A stretch of 64,000 nt of DNA from an uncultured Pseudomonas sp. (GTDB lineage: Bacteria; Pseudomonadota; Gammaproteobacteria; Pseudomonadales; Pseudomonadaceae). Where the stretch lies: positions 310,001 through 374,000 of the forward strand of contig NZ_CAJYDW010000017.1 of the NCBI RefSeq assembly GCF_913774235.1, read 5' to 3'. The translations under genes and the position numbers were made by a program. This document shows positions 17,567 through 27,702 of the stretch, piece by piece. Numbering within the stretch: position 1 is the first letter of the stretch; each line of letters opens with the position of its first letter. The notes below the pieces were generated by a model. The model worked only from the letters and a program-made list of their open reading frames with translations, did no database searches and was not told the DNA's origin.

Positions 17567-18346
17567 TTATTCCGCGGGTGAATCACGCAGAAAAATCAAC
17601 TTGTCGGCCGTGGAACGCTCGGCGCAGAAGGCATAGCCCTGCTCGGCAAAGTCGCGGAGGTCAGCCACCTGGGTGATACGCCCCTTGATGACATGCCGCG
17701 CCATCAGGCCGCGGGCCTTCTTGGCGTAGAAGCTGATGATCTTGTAGTCACCGTTCTTGAGATCGCGAAACTCCACCTCGACCACCCGGGCCCGCAGGTG
17801 CTTGCGCCGCACGGCGCTGAAGTACTCGTTCGACGCCAGGTTGAGCAGGACGTCATCGCCCTGGGCGGCAAGGTCCGCATTGAGCCATTCGCTGATGCGC
17901 TCGCCCCAGAAGGCGTAGAGGTCCTTGCCGCGAGCGTTGGCGAACTTGGTGCCCATCTCCAGGCGGTAGGGCTGCATCAGATCCAGCGGACGCAACAGGC
18001 CGTAGAGTCCGGACAGCATGCGCAGGTGGCGCTGGGCGAAGTCGAAATCATCCTCCTCGAAGCCGTCGGCGGCCAGGCCGGTATAGACGTCGCCCTTGAA
18101 GGCCAGGATGGCCTGCTTGGCGTTCTCCGGGGTGAATTCGGGTGTCCAGCTGCCGAAGCGAGCGACATTGAGGGCCGCGATCTTGTCGGACACGCCCATG
18201 AGCTGGGCCACATCCGCGGGAGTCAGGGCACGCAGTCCCTCGATCAGTTCGCGGGAATGCACCAGGTGTTGCGGCAGGGTATGACGAGACGTGCGGGGCG
18301 GGGTGTCGTAGTCCAGCGTCTTGGCCGGCGAAATCACCATCAACAT
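17567..18346 (-). CDS. yaaA: Peroxide stress protein YaaA (DUF328)
   Basis: This 259-residue protein matches the YaaA family in length and throughout: [16 protein letters not shown] at the N-terminus, [21 protein letters not shown] in the middle and [15 protein letters not shown] near the C-terminus. In E. coli it lowers the free iron pool during hydrogen peroxide stress and protects DNA; it has DNA-binding ability. GAGGAG lies upstream of the start. It is a single gene divergent from phoH. Confidence 0.92.
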   Translation of the reverse strand: MLMVISPAKTLDYDTPPRTSRHTLPQHLVHSRELIEGLRALTPADVAQLMGVSDKIAALNVARFGSWTPEFTPENAKQAILAFKGDVYTGLAADGFEEDDFDFAQRHLRMLSGLYGLLRPLDLMQPYRLEMGTKFANARGKDLYAFWGERISEWLNADLAAQGDDVLLNLASNEYFSAVRRKHLRARVVEVEFRDLKNGDYKIISFYAKKARGLMARHVIKGRITQVADLRDFAEQGYAFCAERSTADKLIFLRDSPAE

Positions 18347-18700
18347 CGGCTTGGCTCCTCTTGGCGAGGCGCCATTCTAGAGGCCGGCCAGGCGCTACTC
18401 CAGTACGCCTTGCCGATGGCATCGATAGATATCGACCGCAGGTTTACGACGACGTTACCCGCCTGACCGACGATCTATACCGGTCCGCGAAAAAAACCGG
18501 GCGCGGACAAAAAAAGCTTTTGTGCCCAAGGTCTTTTGCGTTATTACCGAAGTGTCCGTCGCATCTCTCGGGTCCCGTGCCCTCATGTTGGCCGGTCCGT
18601 GAACCCGTTGCTGGAGCGACGGCACCTTTCGCCGCGGAGCGCCGCCTGGTGCTCCGTCGACTGGCTTGCGAGTCAAGCGTTTCTGACGAGGTGACCGAGT
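18347..18700. other. Divergent promoter region between yaaA and phoH
   Basis: The interval of about 350 nt carries promoters for both genes by position. A hairpin, GTCCGCG (18483-18489) with CGCGGAC (18502-18508), has A runs in its loop and after it on the plus strand. No T run follows in either direction, so it is not a terminator. No OxyR- or LexA-like site was recognised. Confidence 0.4.
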
Positions 18701-20092
18701 ATGGATGATCACGGACGTTCCCGCCCCACCCAGCCCACCCTCTATGTGCTCGACACCAACGTACTGATCCACGACCCGAACGCTCTGCTCAATTTCGAGG
18801 AGCACCACGTCGCCATTCCCATGACGGTCCTGGAGGAACTCGACAAGCTCAAGACCGGCAAGCACAACGTCGCTGCCGAGTGCCGGCAGGCGATCCGCCT
18901 GATCGACAGTGTCCTGGCCGAATCCTCGCCCGAGGACGTCGAGCGGGGCGTACCCATCCCCCGCGGCAAGGGCGAGGCCAAGGGGCGCCTCTCCATCCTC
19001 ATGGGCCGCCGGGCTGGTCCCATGGCCTGCCTGCCCGACGACATCAACGACAACCGCATCATCAACCAGCTCGTCGAACTGCGTACCCAGCATCCCCAGG
19101 AGCGGGTCGTCCTCGTCACCAAGGACATCAACATGCGCCTCAAGGCGCGGGGTTGCGGCATCGCGGCGGAGGATTACCAGACCGATCAGTTGCTCGACGA
19201 CGTTTCCCTGCTCTCCCAGGGCTACCACAACATCCCTGGGTCCTTCTGGGACAACGTCAGCAAGGTGGAAAGCCGTCAGGAGCTGGGCCGGGTCTGGCAT
19301 CGCGTCCAGCTCTCCGCCGAGTTGCCGCCCTTCAACGTCAACGACTTCGTGCTCGACGAGCAGGGCTTCGTCGGCTGGGTCAAGGCGGTGCGCGACGGCG
19401 AGGTGATCCTGCTCGATATGCATCAGGAACCCTTGATGCACCAGGAAGCCTGGGGCCTCAAGCCACGTGACATCTATCAGGCGCTGGCGCTGTTCGCCCT
19501 GCTGGAGCCGGACATCCACTTGGTCAACCTCACCGGCGCCGCCGGTTCGGGCAAGACCATCCTGGCGCTGGCCGCGGCCATCGAACAGACCATGGTCACC
19601 AAGAGGTATCGCCGGATCATCGCCACCCGTAGCGTTCAAGGGCTGGACGAGGACATCGGCTTCCTGCCCGGCACCGAAGCCGAGAAGATGGAGCCCTGGT
19701 TGGGTGCCATTACCGATAACCTCGAAGCCCTGCACATGGATGATCACAACCCCCACGGCAGTGTGGACTACATCCTGAGCAAGGTGCCGCTGCAGTTCAA
19801 ATCCCTGAACTACATCCGCGGTCGCAGCTTCCAGCAGAGCCTGATCCTCATCGACGAATGCCAGAACCTCACCCCGCACCAGATGAAAACCATCATCACC
19901 CGTGCCGGCAGCGGTTCCAAGGTGATCTGCCTGGGTAACCTGGCGCAGATCGACACCCCCTACCTCTCGGCCACCAGCTCGGGCCTCACCTACCTCTCCG
20001 AGCGTTTCAAGGGCTTCAACCACGGCGTGCATATCACCCTGCAGGGCGTGCCGCGTTCCGTCCTCGCCGAATACGCCGAGGCTCATCTGTAA
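18701..20092 (+). CDS. PIN-domain PhoH-like ATPase (PhoH2/YlaK type)
   Basis: A 463-residue fusion. The N-terminal PIN ribonuclease domain (about 13-160) has acidic residues Asp18 (LYVLDTNVL), Glu46 and Asp142. The C-terminal PhoH ATPase has Walker A GAAGSGKT (279-286) and Walker [11 protein letters not shown] (381-390). PhoH2 proteins of this architecture are reported to be RNA helicase/RNases. It is followed by a hairpin and then the moa genes. The substrate RNA and regulation are not visible. Confidence 0.9.
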   Translation: MDDHGRSRPTQPTLYVLDTNVLIHDPNALLNFEEHHVAIPMTVLEELDKLKTGKHNVAAECRQAIRLIDSVLAESSPEDVERGVPIPRGKGEAKGRLSILMGRRAGPMACLPDDINDNRIINQLVELRTQHPQERVVLVTKDINMRLKARGCGIAAEDYQTDQLLDDVSLLSQGYHNIPGSFWDNVSKVESRQELGRVWHRVQLSAELPPFNVNDFVLDEQGFVGWVKAVRDGEVILLDMHQEPLMHQEAWGLKPRDIYQALALFALLEPDIHLVNLTGAAGSGKTILALAAAIEQTMVTKRYRRIIATRSVQGLDEDIGFLPGTEAEKMEPWLGAITDNLEALHMDDHNPHGSVDYILSKVPLQFKSLNYIRGRSFQQSLILIDECQNLTPHQMKTIITRAGSGSKVICLGNLAQIDTPYLSATSSGLTYLSERFKGFNHGVHITLQGVPRSVLAEYAEAHL

Positions 20093-20100
20093 CAGCCAAG

Positions 20101-20126
20101 ATCTCCGCCCGGCCACGGGCGGGGAT
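20101..20126 (+). terminator. Probable terminator hairpin after the PhoH gene
   Basis: ATCTCCGCCC (20101-20110) pairs with GGGCGGGGAT (20117-20126), with one wobble pair. No T run follows, so it may only partly terminate and the moa genes could be read through. Confidence 0.45.
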
Positions 20127-20178
20127 CAAATCCCTAGTGGCGGGTCTACAATGGCAGGTCTTTTTCAGGAGTCATGCC

Positions 20179-20658
20179 GTGCTGACCCATCTCGATTCCC
20201 AAGGCCGTGCCAACATGGTCGACGTCACCGACAAGCAGGTGACCTTCCGTGAAGCCACCGCCGAAGCCCGGGTGCGCATGCGTCCGGAAACCCTCGACCT
20301 GATCCAGAGCGGCGGCCATCCCAAGGGCGACGTCTTCGCCGTCGCCCGTATCGCCGGCATCCAGGCGGCCAAGAAGACTGCCGATCTCATCCCGCTCTGC
20401 CATCCGTTGATGCTCACCAGCGTCAAGGTCGCCCTCATCGCCGAAGCGCCCGATGCCGTGCGGATCACGGCCACCTGCAAACTCTCCGGCCAGACCGGCG
20501 TGGAGATGGAGGCCCTGACCGCTGCCAGCGTGGCGGCGCTCACCCTCTATGACATGTGCAAGGCAGTCGACCGCGGCATGACCATCGAGGCGGTGCGCCT
20601 GTTGGAAAAGAGCGGTGGCAAGAGCGGTCACTTCCGCGCCGAGGAGCAGTCGGCATGA
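20179..20658 (+). CDS. moaC: Cyclic pyranopterin monophosphate synthase MoaC
   Basis: This 159-residue protein, the family's normal length, catalyses the second step of molybdenum cofactor synthesis together with MoaA. Signatures are [16 protein letters not shown] at the start, [12 protein letters not shown] (residues about 66-77), and [21 protein letters not shown] with the catalytic Asp/Lys. The GTG at 20179 has AGGAG eight bases upstream; longer frames are not supported. Its stop overlaps the moaD ATG. moaA is not in the window. Confidence 0.95.
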   Translation: MLTHLDSQGRANMVDVTDKQVTFREATAEARVRMRPETLDLIQSGGHPKGDVFAVARIAGIQAAKKTADLIPLCHPLMLTSVKVALIAEAPDAVRITATCKLSGQTGVEMEALTAASVAALTLYDMCKAVDRGMTIEAVRLLEKSGGKSGHFRAEEQSA

Positions 20659-20906
20659 TCCGCGTGCAATTTTTCGCTCGCTATCGGGAAGCTTTGGGCT
20701 GCGCCGAGGAAAGCCTGGCCTGGGAGCCGGACCTCGCCACCGTGGGCGATCTGCGTGAGCACCTGGTACAGCGCGGTGGCCGCTGGGCCGAAATCCTGGG
20801 CGAGCAGGGCTTGATGTGTGCCCGCAACGAAGAACTCTGCGGTCTGGCCGAGCCGCTGCGCGACGGCGATGAGGTGGCCTTCTTCCCCACCGTGACCGGA
20901 GGTTGA
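20655..20906 (+). CDS. moaD: Molybdopterin synthase small subunit MoaD
   Basis: An 83-residue ubiquitin-like protein ending in the diagnostic TVTGG, whose C-terminal glycine is adenylated and thiocarboxylated to carry sulfur for molybdopterin. The start ATG overlaps the moaC stop (ATGA), which implies translational coupling. The moaE ATG follows three bases after its stop. Confidence 0.94.
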   Translation: MIRVQFFARYREALGCAEESLAWEPDLATVGDLREHLVQRGGRWAEILGEQGLMCARNEELCGLAEPLRDGDEVAFFPTVTGG

Positions 20907-20908
20907 CC

Positions 20909-21364
20909 ATGGCTATCCGTGTGCAGGCTGATGCCTTCGATCCCGGCCAGGAGCTCAATGCCCTGCATGCCGCCAACACCGGTGTCGGTGCCGTAGTAGG
21001 TTTCGTTGGCTACGTCCGCGACTTCAACGACGGACGCGACGTCGGTGGACTGTTCCTCGAACACTTCCCTGGCATGACCGAGAAGGCCTTGGCGCGCATT
21101 GTCGAAGAGGCCCACCAGCGCTGGCCGCTGCTCAATGTCGATATCCTGCATCGCATTGGCCGGCTGGAGCCGGGCGAGCCCATCGTCTTCGTCGGCACCG
21201 CCAGCGCCCATCGCCTCGCCGCCTTCGAGGCCTGCAACTTCGTGATGGACTACCTCAAGACCCGCGCACCCTTCTGGAAGAAGGAAGACACGTCCGAAGG
21301 CCCGCGCTGGGTGGAGGGGCGCGCCAGCGATCAGGATGCCGCGGAGCGTTGGGCGAAGGAGTGA
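20909..21364 (+). CDS. moaE: Molybdopterin synthase catalytic subunit MoaE
   Basis: This 151-residue subunit has the MoaE features VGAVVGFVGYVRDFNDG, LEHFPGMTEKAL, HRIGRLEPGEPIVFVGTASAHR and the active-site lysines in YLKTRAPFWKKE. It pairs with MoaD to convert cyclic pyranopterin monophosphate to molybdopterin. The ATG at 20909 has GGAGG at ideal spacing; a TTG six bases earlier overlaps the moaD stop but is less likely. Confidence 0.95.
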   Translation: MAIRVQADAFDPGQELNALHAANTGVGAVVGFVGYVRDFNDGRDVGGLFLEHFPGMTEKALARIVEEAHQRWPLLNVDILHRIGRLEPGEPIVFVGTASAHRLAAFEACNFVMDYLKTRAPFWKKEDTSEGPRWVEGRASDQDAAERWAKE

Positions 21365-21503
21365 TGGGGTAGGGTAGAAACCTCGTTAGCGTTTTCCACC
21401 TGCTGCCTCAAGGCTGGCGATGGATGAGGCTACGCCGTCATCCACCCTAGGATTGTGGCCATTTCTAGAGCTTGGTCAGCAATTCGTGTACGCGTTGCGG
21501 GAT

Positions 21504-21567
21504 ATCGCGGCCATGGGCCGCTCCTACAGATGCATCAAGCTCTGTAGGAGCGGCCCATGGCCGCGAT
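21504..21567. repeat. REP-type hairpin, copy 2
   Basis: Perfect 27-nt arms (21504-21530 and 21541-21567) around a 10-nt loop. The arm is the same as in copy 1 at 849-912 plus one base. It lies between the convergent moaE and rhlB genes, a typical REP position, where it may also protect or end both mRNAs. Confidence 0.85.
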
Positions 21568-21633
21568 GGGGCCGACACAACTTAGGAGCAGCACAGCCGG
21601 CTGACCGCCATAGCCGCGGTCGAATGGACTACC

Positions 21634-23112
21634 TCAGCGCTGCCGGGGCACCGACTTGAGCAACTCGGCCGGCGGCATCTCGCAGGAGATCTTGCGGCCG
21701 AGCAGGGTCTCGATGGGCGGCAGGGCGAAGGCGTCGTCCTCGCCGGCGAAGCTGATGGAGGTGCCGCTGGCGCCGGCACGACCGGTACGGCCGATGCGGT
21801 GCACGTAGTCGTCCGGGTCTTCCGGCAGGGTGAAGTTGATCACGTGGCTGATGCCGTCGACGTGGATGCCGCGACCGGCCACGTCCGTAGCCACCAGCAC
21901 GCGGATCTTGCCGGCGCGGAAACCTTCCAGGGTCTTGATGCGCTTGTGCTGAGGGACGTCGCCCGACATCTGGGCGGCGCTGATGCCGTCCTTGGTCAGG
22001 CGTTCCTCGATACGGCGCACCTCGTCACGACGGTTGGCGAACACCATCACCCGCTCCCAGTTGTTCTGGGCCACCAGGTTATAGAGCAGCTTGTACTTGT
22101 CGCTGGAGGAGACGGCGTAGACGTGCTGCTCGACGGTGTCGCTGGCCACGTTTTCCGGCTCGATCTCGACGATGGCCGGGTTGGTGGTCCACTGCCGCGC
22201 CAGGTTCATCACGTCTTCGGTGAAGGTGGCGGAGAACAGCAGCGTCTGCCGCTCGCTCTTGGGCGGGGTCTGGCGGATGATCTGGCGTACCTGGGGGATG
22301 AAGCCCATGTCCAGCATGCGGTCGGCTTCGTCCAGCACCATGACCTCGACCATGTCCAGGTGCACCTCGCCACGCTGGTTGAAGTCCAGCAGACGACCCG
22401 GAGTGGCCACCAGGATGTCGCAGTAGCGGGCTTCGAGCTGCTTGAGCTGCTTGTCGAAGTCCATGCCGCCGACGAAGCTCATGACGTTCAGCCCGGTGTA
22501 CTTGGCCAGGTCCAGGGCGTCGTTGGCGATCTGCACCACCAGCTCGCGGGTTGGCGCGATGATCAGCGCCCGCGGCTCGCCCATGTATCTTTCCTTGGGC
22601 GGTGGCGTGGTCAGCAGTTGGGTGATGGTGGAGATCAGGAAGGCCGCGGTCTTGCCAGTGCCGGTCTGGGCGCGGCCGATGGCGTCCTGGCCCTTGAGGG
22701 TGAAGCCCAGCACCTGCGCCTGGATCGGCGTGCAATAGGGGAAGCCGAGGTCATGGATGCCGTGCATCAGCCGCGGGTCCAGCTTGAAGTCATGGAAGCG
22801 CGTCTTGCCTTCCTGGGGCTCGACCACGAAGTCTTCCAGTTTCCAGGTATCGACCGGCTTGGGTTTGCGCGGGCTGCGTTCGCGGCGGGGCTTGGCCGGC
22901 TTTTCCGCGGGCGCACGGGCGTCCTGCGCGGGGGCGCTGTCCTGGGGCTTGGGTTTACGGGGCGCGCGCTCGGCCTGGGGCGCGGGTGCAGCGACAGCAG
23001 GCGCCGCAGGGGTTGCGGGGGCGACGCTGGGGTTCACGTGGGGCGTAGCGGGGGAGGTCGGCTGAGCGCCGTCCTGGTCCTTGCCCAGAAATTTTTTGAG
23101 TGCCTTGAGCAC
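21634..23112 (-). CDS. rhlB: ATP-dependent RNA helicase RhlB
   Basis: A 492-residue DEAD-box helicase. A basic Pro/Ala-rich N-terminal extension (1-95) with repeated PRKPKP motifs precedes the core. The core has Walker A AQTGTGKT (148-155), DEAD at 261-264, SAT, and the helicase C-terminal domain with [10 protein letters not shown]. In Pseudomonas this form is annotated RhlB; in E. coli RhlB works with RNase E in the degradosome, and the Pseudomonas N-terminal extension is not shared. The start is GTG with no good Shine-Dalgarno sequence, so the N-terminus is less sure. Confidence 0.9.
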   Translation of the reverse strand: MLKALKKFLGKDQDGAQPTSPATPHVNPSVAPATPAAPAVAAPAPQAERAPRKPKPQDSAPAQDARAPAEKPAKPRRERSPRKPKPVDTWKLEDFVVEPQEGKTRFHDFKLDPRLMHGIHDLGFPYCTPIQAQVLGFTLKGQDAIGRAQTGTGKTAAFLISTITQLLTTPPPKERYMGEPRALIIAPTRELVVQIANDALDLAKYTGLNVMSFVGGMDFDKQLKQLEARYCDILVATPGRLLDFNQRGEVHLDMVEVMVLDEADRMLDMGFIPQVRQIIRQTPPKSERQTLLFSATFTEDVMNLARQWTTNPAIVEIEPENVASDTVEQHVYAVSSSDKYKLLYNLVAQNNWERVMVFANRRDEVRRIEERLTKDGISAAQMSGDVPQHKRIKTLEGFRAGKIRVLVATDVAGRGIHVDGISHVINFTLPEDPDDYVHRIGRTGRAGASGTSISFAGEDDAFALPPIETLLGRKISCEMPPAELLKSVPRQR

Positions 23113-23207
23113 GGAGGGTCTCGATCATCGAAAGCGGAATGAGACCGCAGTGTAAAGCAACCTACGTGCCCAGCAACAACTACCTGCCGAATGCAGTGAC
23201 GGCCGGG

Positions 23208-24158
23208 CTAGCCGCAGATCCGATTTCGCCCGGCGCCCTTCGCCTGGTAGAGCGACTTGTCGGCGCGCCCCACCAGTTCGTCGAGGGTATCGGCCTTGCG
23301 CATCTGCGCCAGGCCGATGGAAACGGTGACGCCCGGCAGCTTGCCGCAGGGCGAATAGAAGTCCTTGATGTCCGCCAGGCTCTGGCGCAGGCGCTCGGCG
23401 ATGGCGATGGACTCGTCGCGGTCGATCTCCGGCAACAGGATGACGAATTCCTCGCCACCGTAGCGGGCCATGCTGTCCTTGGGGCGCAGCTGATCCCGCA
23501 GCGTATTGGCAACCAGGCACAACGCATAGTCGCCCGCTAGGTGGCCATAGGTATCGTTGTAGTGCTTGAAGTGATCGACATCGAGCATCAGCAGGCTGAG
23601 CGGCTGCCGATTGAAGGCGCAACGGGTGCTCTCGCGCTCGAACAGTTGCTCGAGTCGCCGGCGGTTGAACAGGCCGGTCAGGGTATCGACGTTGGCGTTG
23701 CGTTCGGTGTCGACGATGAGCTGGTTGCCCCGGCGCATCCGCTCGCACAGGATGCCGAGCAGGTTGTGCATGGCCTTGGCGGAGCGCTCGATCAGCTCCA
23801 GCACCAGGTCGCGATGCAGGCAGAGGACCCGGGTGTCGGCCTCGGCGATGACATGGGCACTGGGTCTTTCGCTATCCAGAAAGCTGATCTCGCCCGAGCA
23901 CTCACCCACTCCCAGCAGATAGATGGGGGGATTCTCCAGAGAGCCCAGATGCACCCGCAACCGTCCCTCGAGGATGAGGTACATAAAGTGGTTGGGCTGC
24001 GCGGGCGACAGCAGGCATTCGCCAGCCACCAGGCTACGCGTCGCCGAACGGGCGATAAGGGCTTCCAGCAGATAGGTTTCCACGCCCTTGAACAGGCGCA
24101 GATCCTTCAGGGAAGAGACCGGCACTTCGGCCAACCATAGCGACAAGGGCGCAGCCAT
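23208..24158 (-). CDS. Cyclic-nucleotide-binding-domain diguanylate cyclase
   Basis: This 316-residue protein carries an N-terminal cNMP-binding (CAP_ED) fold (about 15-130) with GECSGEISFLDSERPSAHVIA, a modified version of the phosphate-binding cassette. A GGDEF domain (about 155-316) follows, with GGEEF at 234-238 and an RxxD I-site (R225-D228). It probably makes c-di-GMP under control of a small ligand. The first ATG is at 24158 (the TTG at 24161 precedes it directly); GGTGAT lies upstream. It follows rhlB on the same strand but with its own interval. Confidence 0.88.
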   Translation of the reverse strand: MAAPLSLWLAEVPVSSLKDLRLFKGVETYLLEALIARSATRSLVAGECLLSPAQPNHFMYLILEGRLRVHLGSLENPPIYLLGVGECSGEISFLDSERPSAHVIAEADTRVLCLHRDLVLELIERSAKAMHNLLGILCERMRRGNQLIVDTERNANVDTLTGLFNRRRLEQLFERESTRCAFNRQPLSLLMLDVDHFKHYNDTYGHLAGDYALCLVANTLRDQLRPKDSMARYGGEEFVILLPEIDRDESIAIAERLRQSLADIKDFYSPCGKLPGVTVSIGLAQMRKADTLDELVGRADKSLYQAKGAGRNRICG

Positions 24159-24363
24159 CAACAGATCACCCCATGGGCTGAAAGGAAAACTCGGACCATA
24201 GCTGCTCCATGCACATCACGACCTTCAGGCACCCACACTGGACCGGACGAGCCCTGCAAAGTTCGTTCGTTTCCCACCATGGGAGCCCGCTTTCAGCGCC
24301 AGATGTCGCGAAGTGTCGACCGGTTTCCAAAAATCGCCCCGAAGCGAAATGTTGCCTGTCGTG

Positions 24364-25377
<1,014 letters not shown>

Positions 25378-26406
25378 ATGAAGATGGTGAAGTCCACCCT
25401 GGCAATTCTGACCACCGCCGCCGCTCTGGGTCTTTCCAGCATGGCTCATGCGGGCGCTACTCTGGATGCAGTGAAGAACAAGGGTTTCGTGCAATGCGGC
25501 GTCAGCGATGGCCTGCCGGGTTTCTCCTTCACCGACTCCAAGGGTGAATACAAGGGTATCGACGTGGACGTCTGCCGCGCCGTCGCCGCCGCCGTCTTCG
25601 GCGATGCCTCCAAGGTGCGTTTCACCCCCCTGACCGCCAAGGAGCGCTTCACCGCGCTGCAGTCCGGTGAGATCGACGTCCTGTCGCGCAACACCACCTG
25701 GACCAGCTCCCGCGATGGCGGCATGGGCCTGATGTTCACCGCCGTGACCTATTACGATGGCCAGGGCTTCCTGGTGAACAAGAAGCTGGGTGTGAAGAGC
25801 GCCAAGGAACTGGACGGCGCCACCGTGTGCATCCAGGCCGGTACCACCACCGAGCTGAACCTGGCTGACTACTTCCGCTCCAGCGGCATGAAGTTCACTC
25901 CCATCACCTACAGCACCTCCGACGAAAGCGCCAAATCCATGGAAGCCGGTCGTTGCGACGTGCTGACCTCCGACCAGTCGCAGCTGTACGCCCAGCGCAT
26001 CAAGCTGGCCAAGCCCGACGACTACGTCGTATTGCCCGAAGTCATCTCCAAGGAGCCCCTGGCTCCCGCCGTCCGCCGTGGCGACGAAGACTGGTTCACC
26101 ATCGTCAAGTGGGCACAGTTCGCCATGGTCAGCGCCGAGGAAATGGGTCTGACCTCCGCCAACGTGGAAGCCCAGGCCAAGGATTCCAAGAATCCCGACG
26201 TCCGTCGCCTGCTGGGCGTCGACGGCGAATTCGGCAAGGACCTGAAGCTGCCGAAAGACTGGGCGCTGAACATCGTCAAGCAGGTCGGCAACTACGGCGA
26301 AGTCTTCGAGCGTAACGTCGGCATGGGTTCCGATCTGAAGATCAAGCGTGGTCTCAACGCCCTGTGGAACGCAGGCGGCCTGCAGTACTCCCCGCCGGTC
26401 CGTTGA
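25378..26406 (+). CDS. aapJ: General L-amino acid ABC transporter, periplasmic binding protein
   Basis: A 342-residue protein with a Sec signal peptide (hydrophobic 6-22, cleavage after MAHA near residue 25) and the family-3 solute-binding fold: LDAVKNKGFVQCGVSDGLPGFSF, YKGIDVDVCRAVAAAVFGD and LSRNTTWTSSRD. This long class belongs to the broad-specificity AapJ/BztA type that supplies AapQMP. GGAG precedes the ATG. It is the first gene of the aapJQMP operon, and the hairpin after it fits its higher expression. Confidence 0.93.
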   Translation: MKMVKSTLAILTTAAALGLSSMAHAGATLDAVKNKGFVQCGVSDGLPGFSFTDSKGEYKGIDVDVCRAVAAAVFGDASKVRFTPLTAKERFTALQSGEIDVLSRNTTWTSSRDGGMGLMFTAVTYYDGQGFLVNKKLGVKSAKELDGATVCIQAGTTTELNLADYFRSSGMKFTPITYSTSDESAKSMEAGRCDVLTSDQSQLYAQRIKLAKPDDYVVLPEVISKEPLAPAVRRGDEDWFTIVKWAQFAMVSAEEMGLTSANVEAQAKDSKNPDVRRLLGVDGEFGKDLKLPKDWALNIVKQVGNYGEVFERNVGMGSDLKIKRGLNALWNAGGLQYSPPVR

Positions 26407-26448
26407 TCTCGGCGCCTTAGTCGCCGACACCTTCCGGATGTGCAGATT

Positions 26449-26483
26449 CTCGCCCTGCAGCGCTTGTCGTGCTGCGGGGCGAG
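26449..26483 (+). terminator. Attenuator-type hairpin between aapJ and aapQ
   Basis: CTCGCCCTGCAGC (26449-26461) pairs with GCTGCGGGGCGAG (26471-26483), 13 pairs including one U-G, followed only by GGTTT. Such a hairpin after the binding-protein gene commonly protects the upstream mRNA and lets part of transcription through to the permeases. Confidence 0.6.
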
Positions 26484-26505
26484 GGTTTAATGAGGCTTCC
26501 AGTAG

Positions 26506-27693
26506 ATGCAAAACGTTAGCAAAACCTCGCCACCAGTTCGTGGGTCGCTACTGACCGACCCGCAGGTACGTTCGTGGCTGTTTCAGGTAGTCGCCGTAGT
26601 CGCCGTCGTGGCCTTCGGCTGGTTCCTGTTCAACAATACCCAGACCAACCTGTCTCACCGGGGGATCACCTCGGGCTTCGGCTTCCTCAACAATTCCGCC
26701 GGCTTCGGCATTCCCCAGCACCTGATTCCCTATACCGAGGGTGATACCTACGGCCGAGTGTTCCTGGTCGGCCTGCTCAACACCCTGCTGGTCTCGGTGA
26801 TCGGCATCGTGTTGGCGACCATCATCGGCTTCACGGTGGGCGTGGCGCGGTTGTCGAACAACTGGCTGCTGCGCAAGGTCGCCACCGTCTACATCGAGAT
26901 CTTCCGCAACATTCCGCCGTTGCTGCTGATCTTCTTCGTGTACTTCGCCGTACTCGCCCCCCTGCCGGGTCCGCGCCAGAGTCTGAGCCTGGGTGACGCC
27001 TTCTTCGTCAACAACCGCGGCCTCTATATGCCGGCCCCGACTGCCGATACGGGCTTCATCCCGGGCCTGATCGCGTTTCTGATCGCCGTCGTGGCCAGCG
27101 TCGTGGTGTTCCGTTGGGCCCGCAAGCGTCGGCACGCCACCGGTGAACGCTTCCCGGTGCTGTGGACGATCCTGGCGCTGCTGATCGGCATTCCGCTGCT
27201 GGCGACCCTGGTGTTCGGCAAGCCGTTCCACTGGGAGCTGCCGGAGCTGCAAGGCTTCAACCTGCGCGGTGGCTGGGTGATCATCCCGGAACTGGTTTCC
27301 CTGGCGCTGGCGCTGTCAGTCTATACCGCCGCCTTCATCGGTGAGACGGTACGGGGCGGTATCCAGGCGGTCAGCCATGGTCAGACCGAGGCGGCTAGCT
27401 CCCTGGGCCTGCGCCCGGGGCTGACGCTGCGCCTGGTGATCATTCCCCAGGCCATGCGGGTGATCATTCCCCCGCTGACCAACCAGTATCTGAACCTGAT
27501 GAAGAACTCCTCCCTGGGCGCCGCGGTGGGCTATCCGGAGATGGTGGCGCTGTTCGCCGGTACCACGCTGAACCAGACCGGCCAGGCCATCGAGACCATG
27601 GCCATCACCATGAGCGTGTACCTGGCCATCAGCATCAGCATCAGCATCCTGATGAACTGGTACAACAAGCGCATCGCGCTGATCGAGCGTTAA
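26506..27693 (+). CDS. aapQ: General L-amino acid ABC transporter permease
   Basis: A 395-residue inner-membrane permease of the HisMQ type. It is long for this class because of a periplasmic/insert section between the first and later helices (about 60-100 and 170-260), as in AapQ/BztB. The EAA motif that contacts the ATPase is EAASSLGLRPGLTLRLVIIPQAMRV. It pairs with AapM and AapP. The ATG is preceded by GAGG. The aapM start lies 10 nt past its stop. Confidence 0.92.
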   Translation: MQNVSKTSPPVRGSLLTDPQVRSWLFQVVAVVAVVAFGWFLFNNTQTNLSHRGITSGFGFLNNSAGFGIPQHLIPYTEGDTYGRVFLVGLLNTLLVSVIGIVLATIIGFTVGVARLSNNWLLRKVATVYIEIFRNIPPLLLIFFVYFAVLAPLPGPRQSLSLGDAFFVNNRGLYMPAPTADTGFIPGLIAFLIAVVASVVVFRWARKRRHATGERFPVLWTILALLIGIPLLATLVFGKPFHWELPELQGFNLRGGWVIIPELVSLALALSVYTAAFIGETVRGGIQAVSHGQTEAASSLGLRPGLTLRLVIIPQAMRVIIPPLTNQYLNLMKNSSLGAAVGYPEMVALFAGTTLNQTGQAIETMAITMSVYLAISISISILMNWYNKRIALIER

Positions 27694-27702
27694 GGAGCGC
27701 GT

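Noticed and set aside
18483-18508. Terminator between yaaA and phoH
   Set aside because: The 7-bp hairpin is followed by A runs, not T runs, on the plus strand, and by mixed bases on the minus strand.
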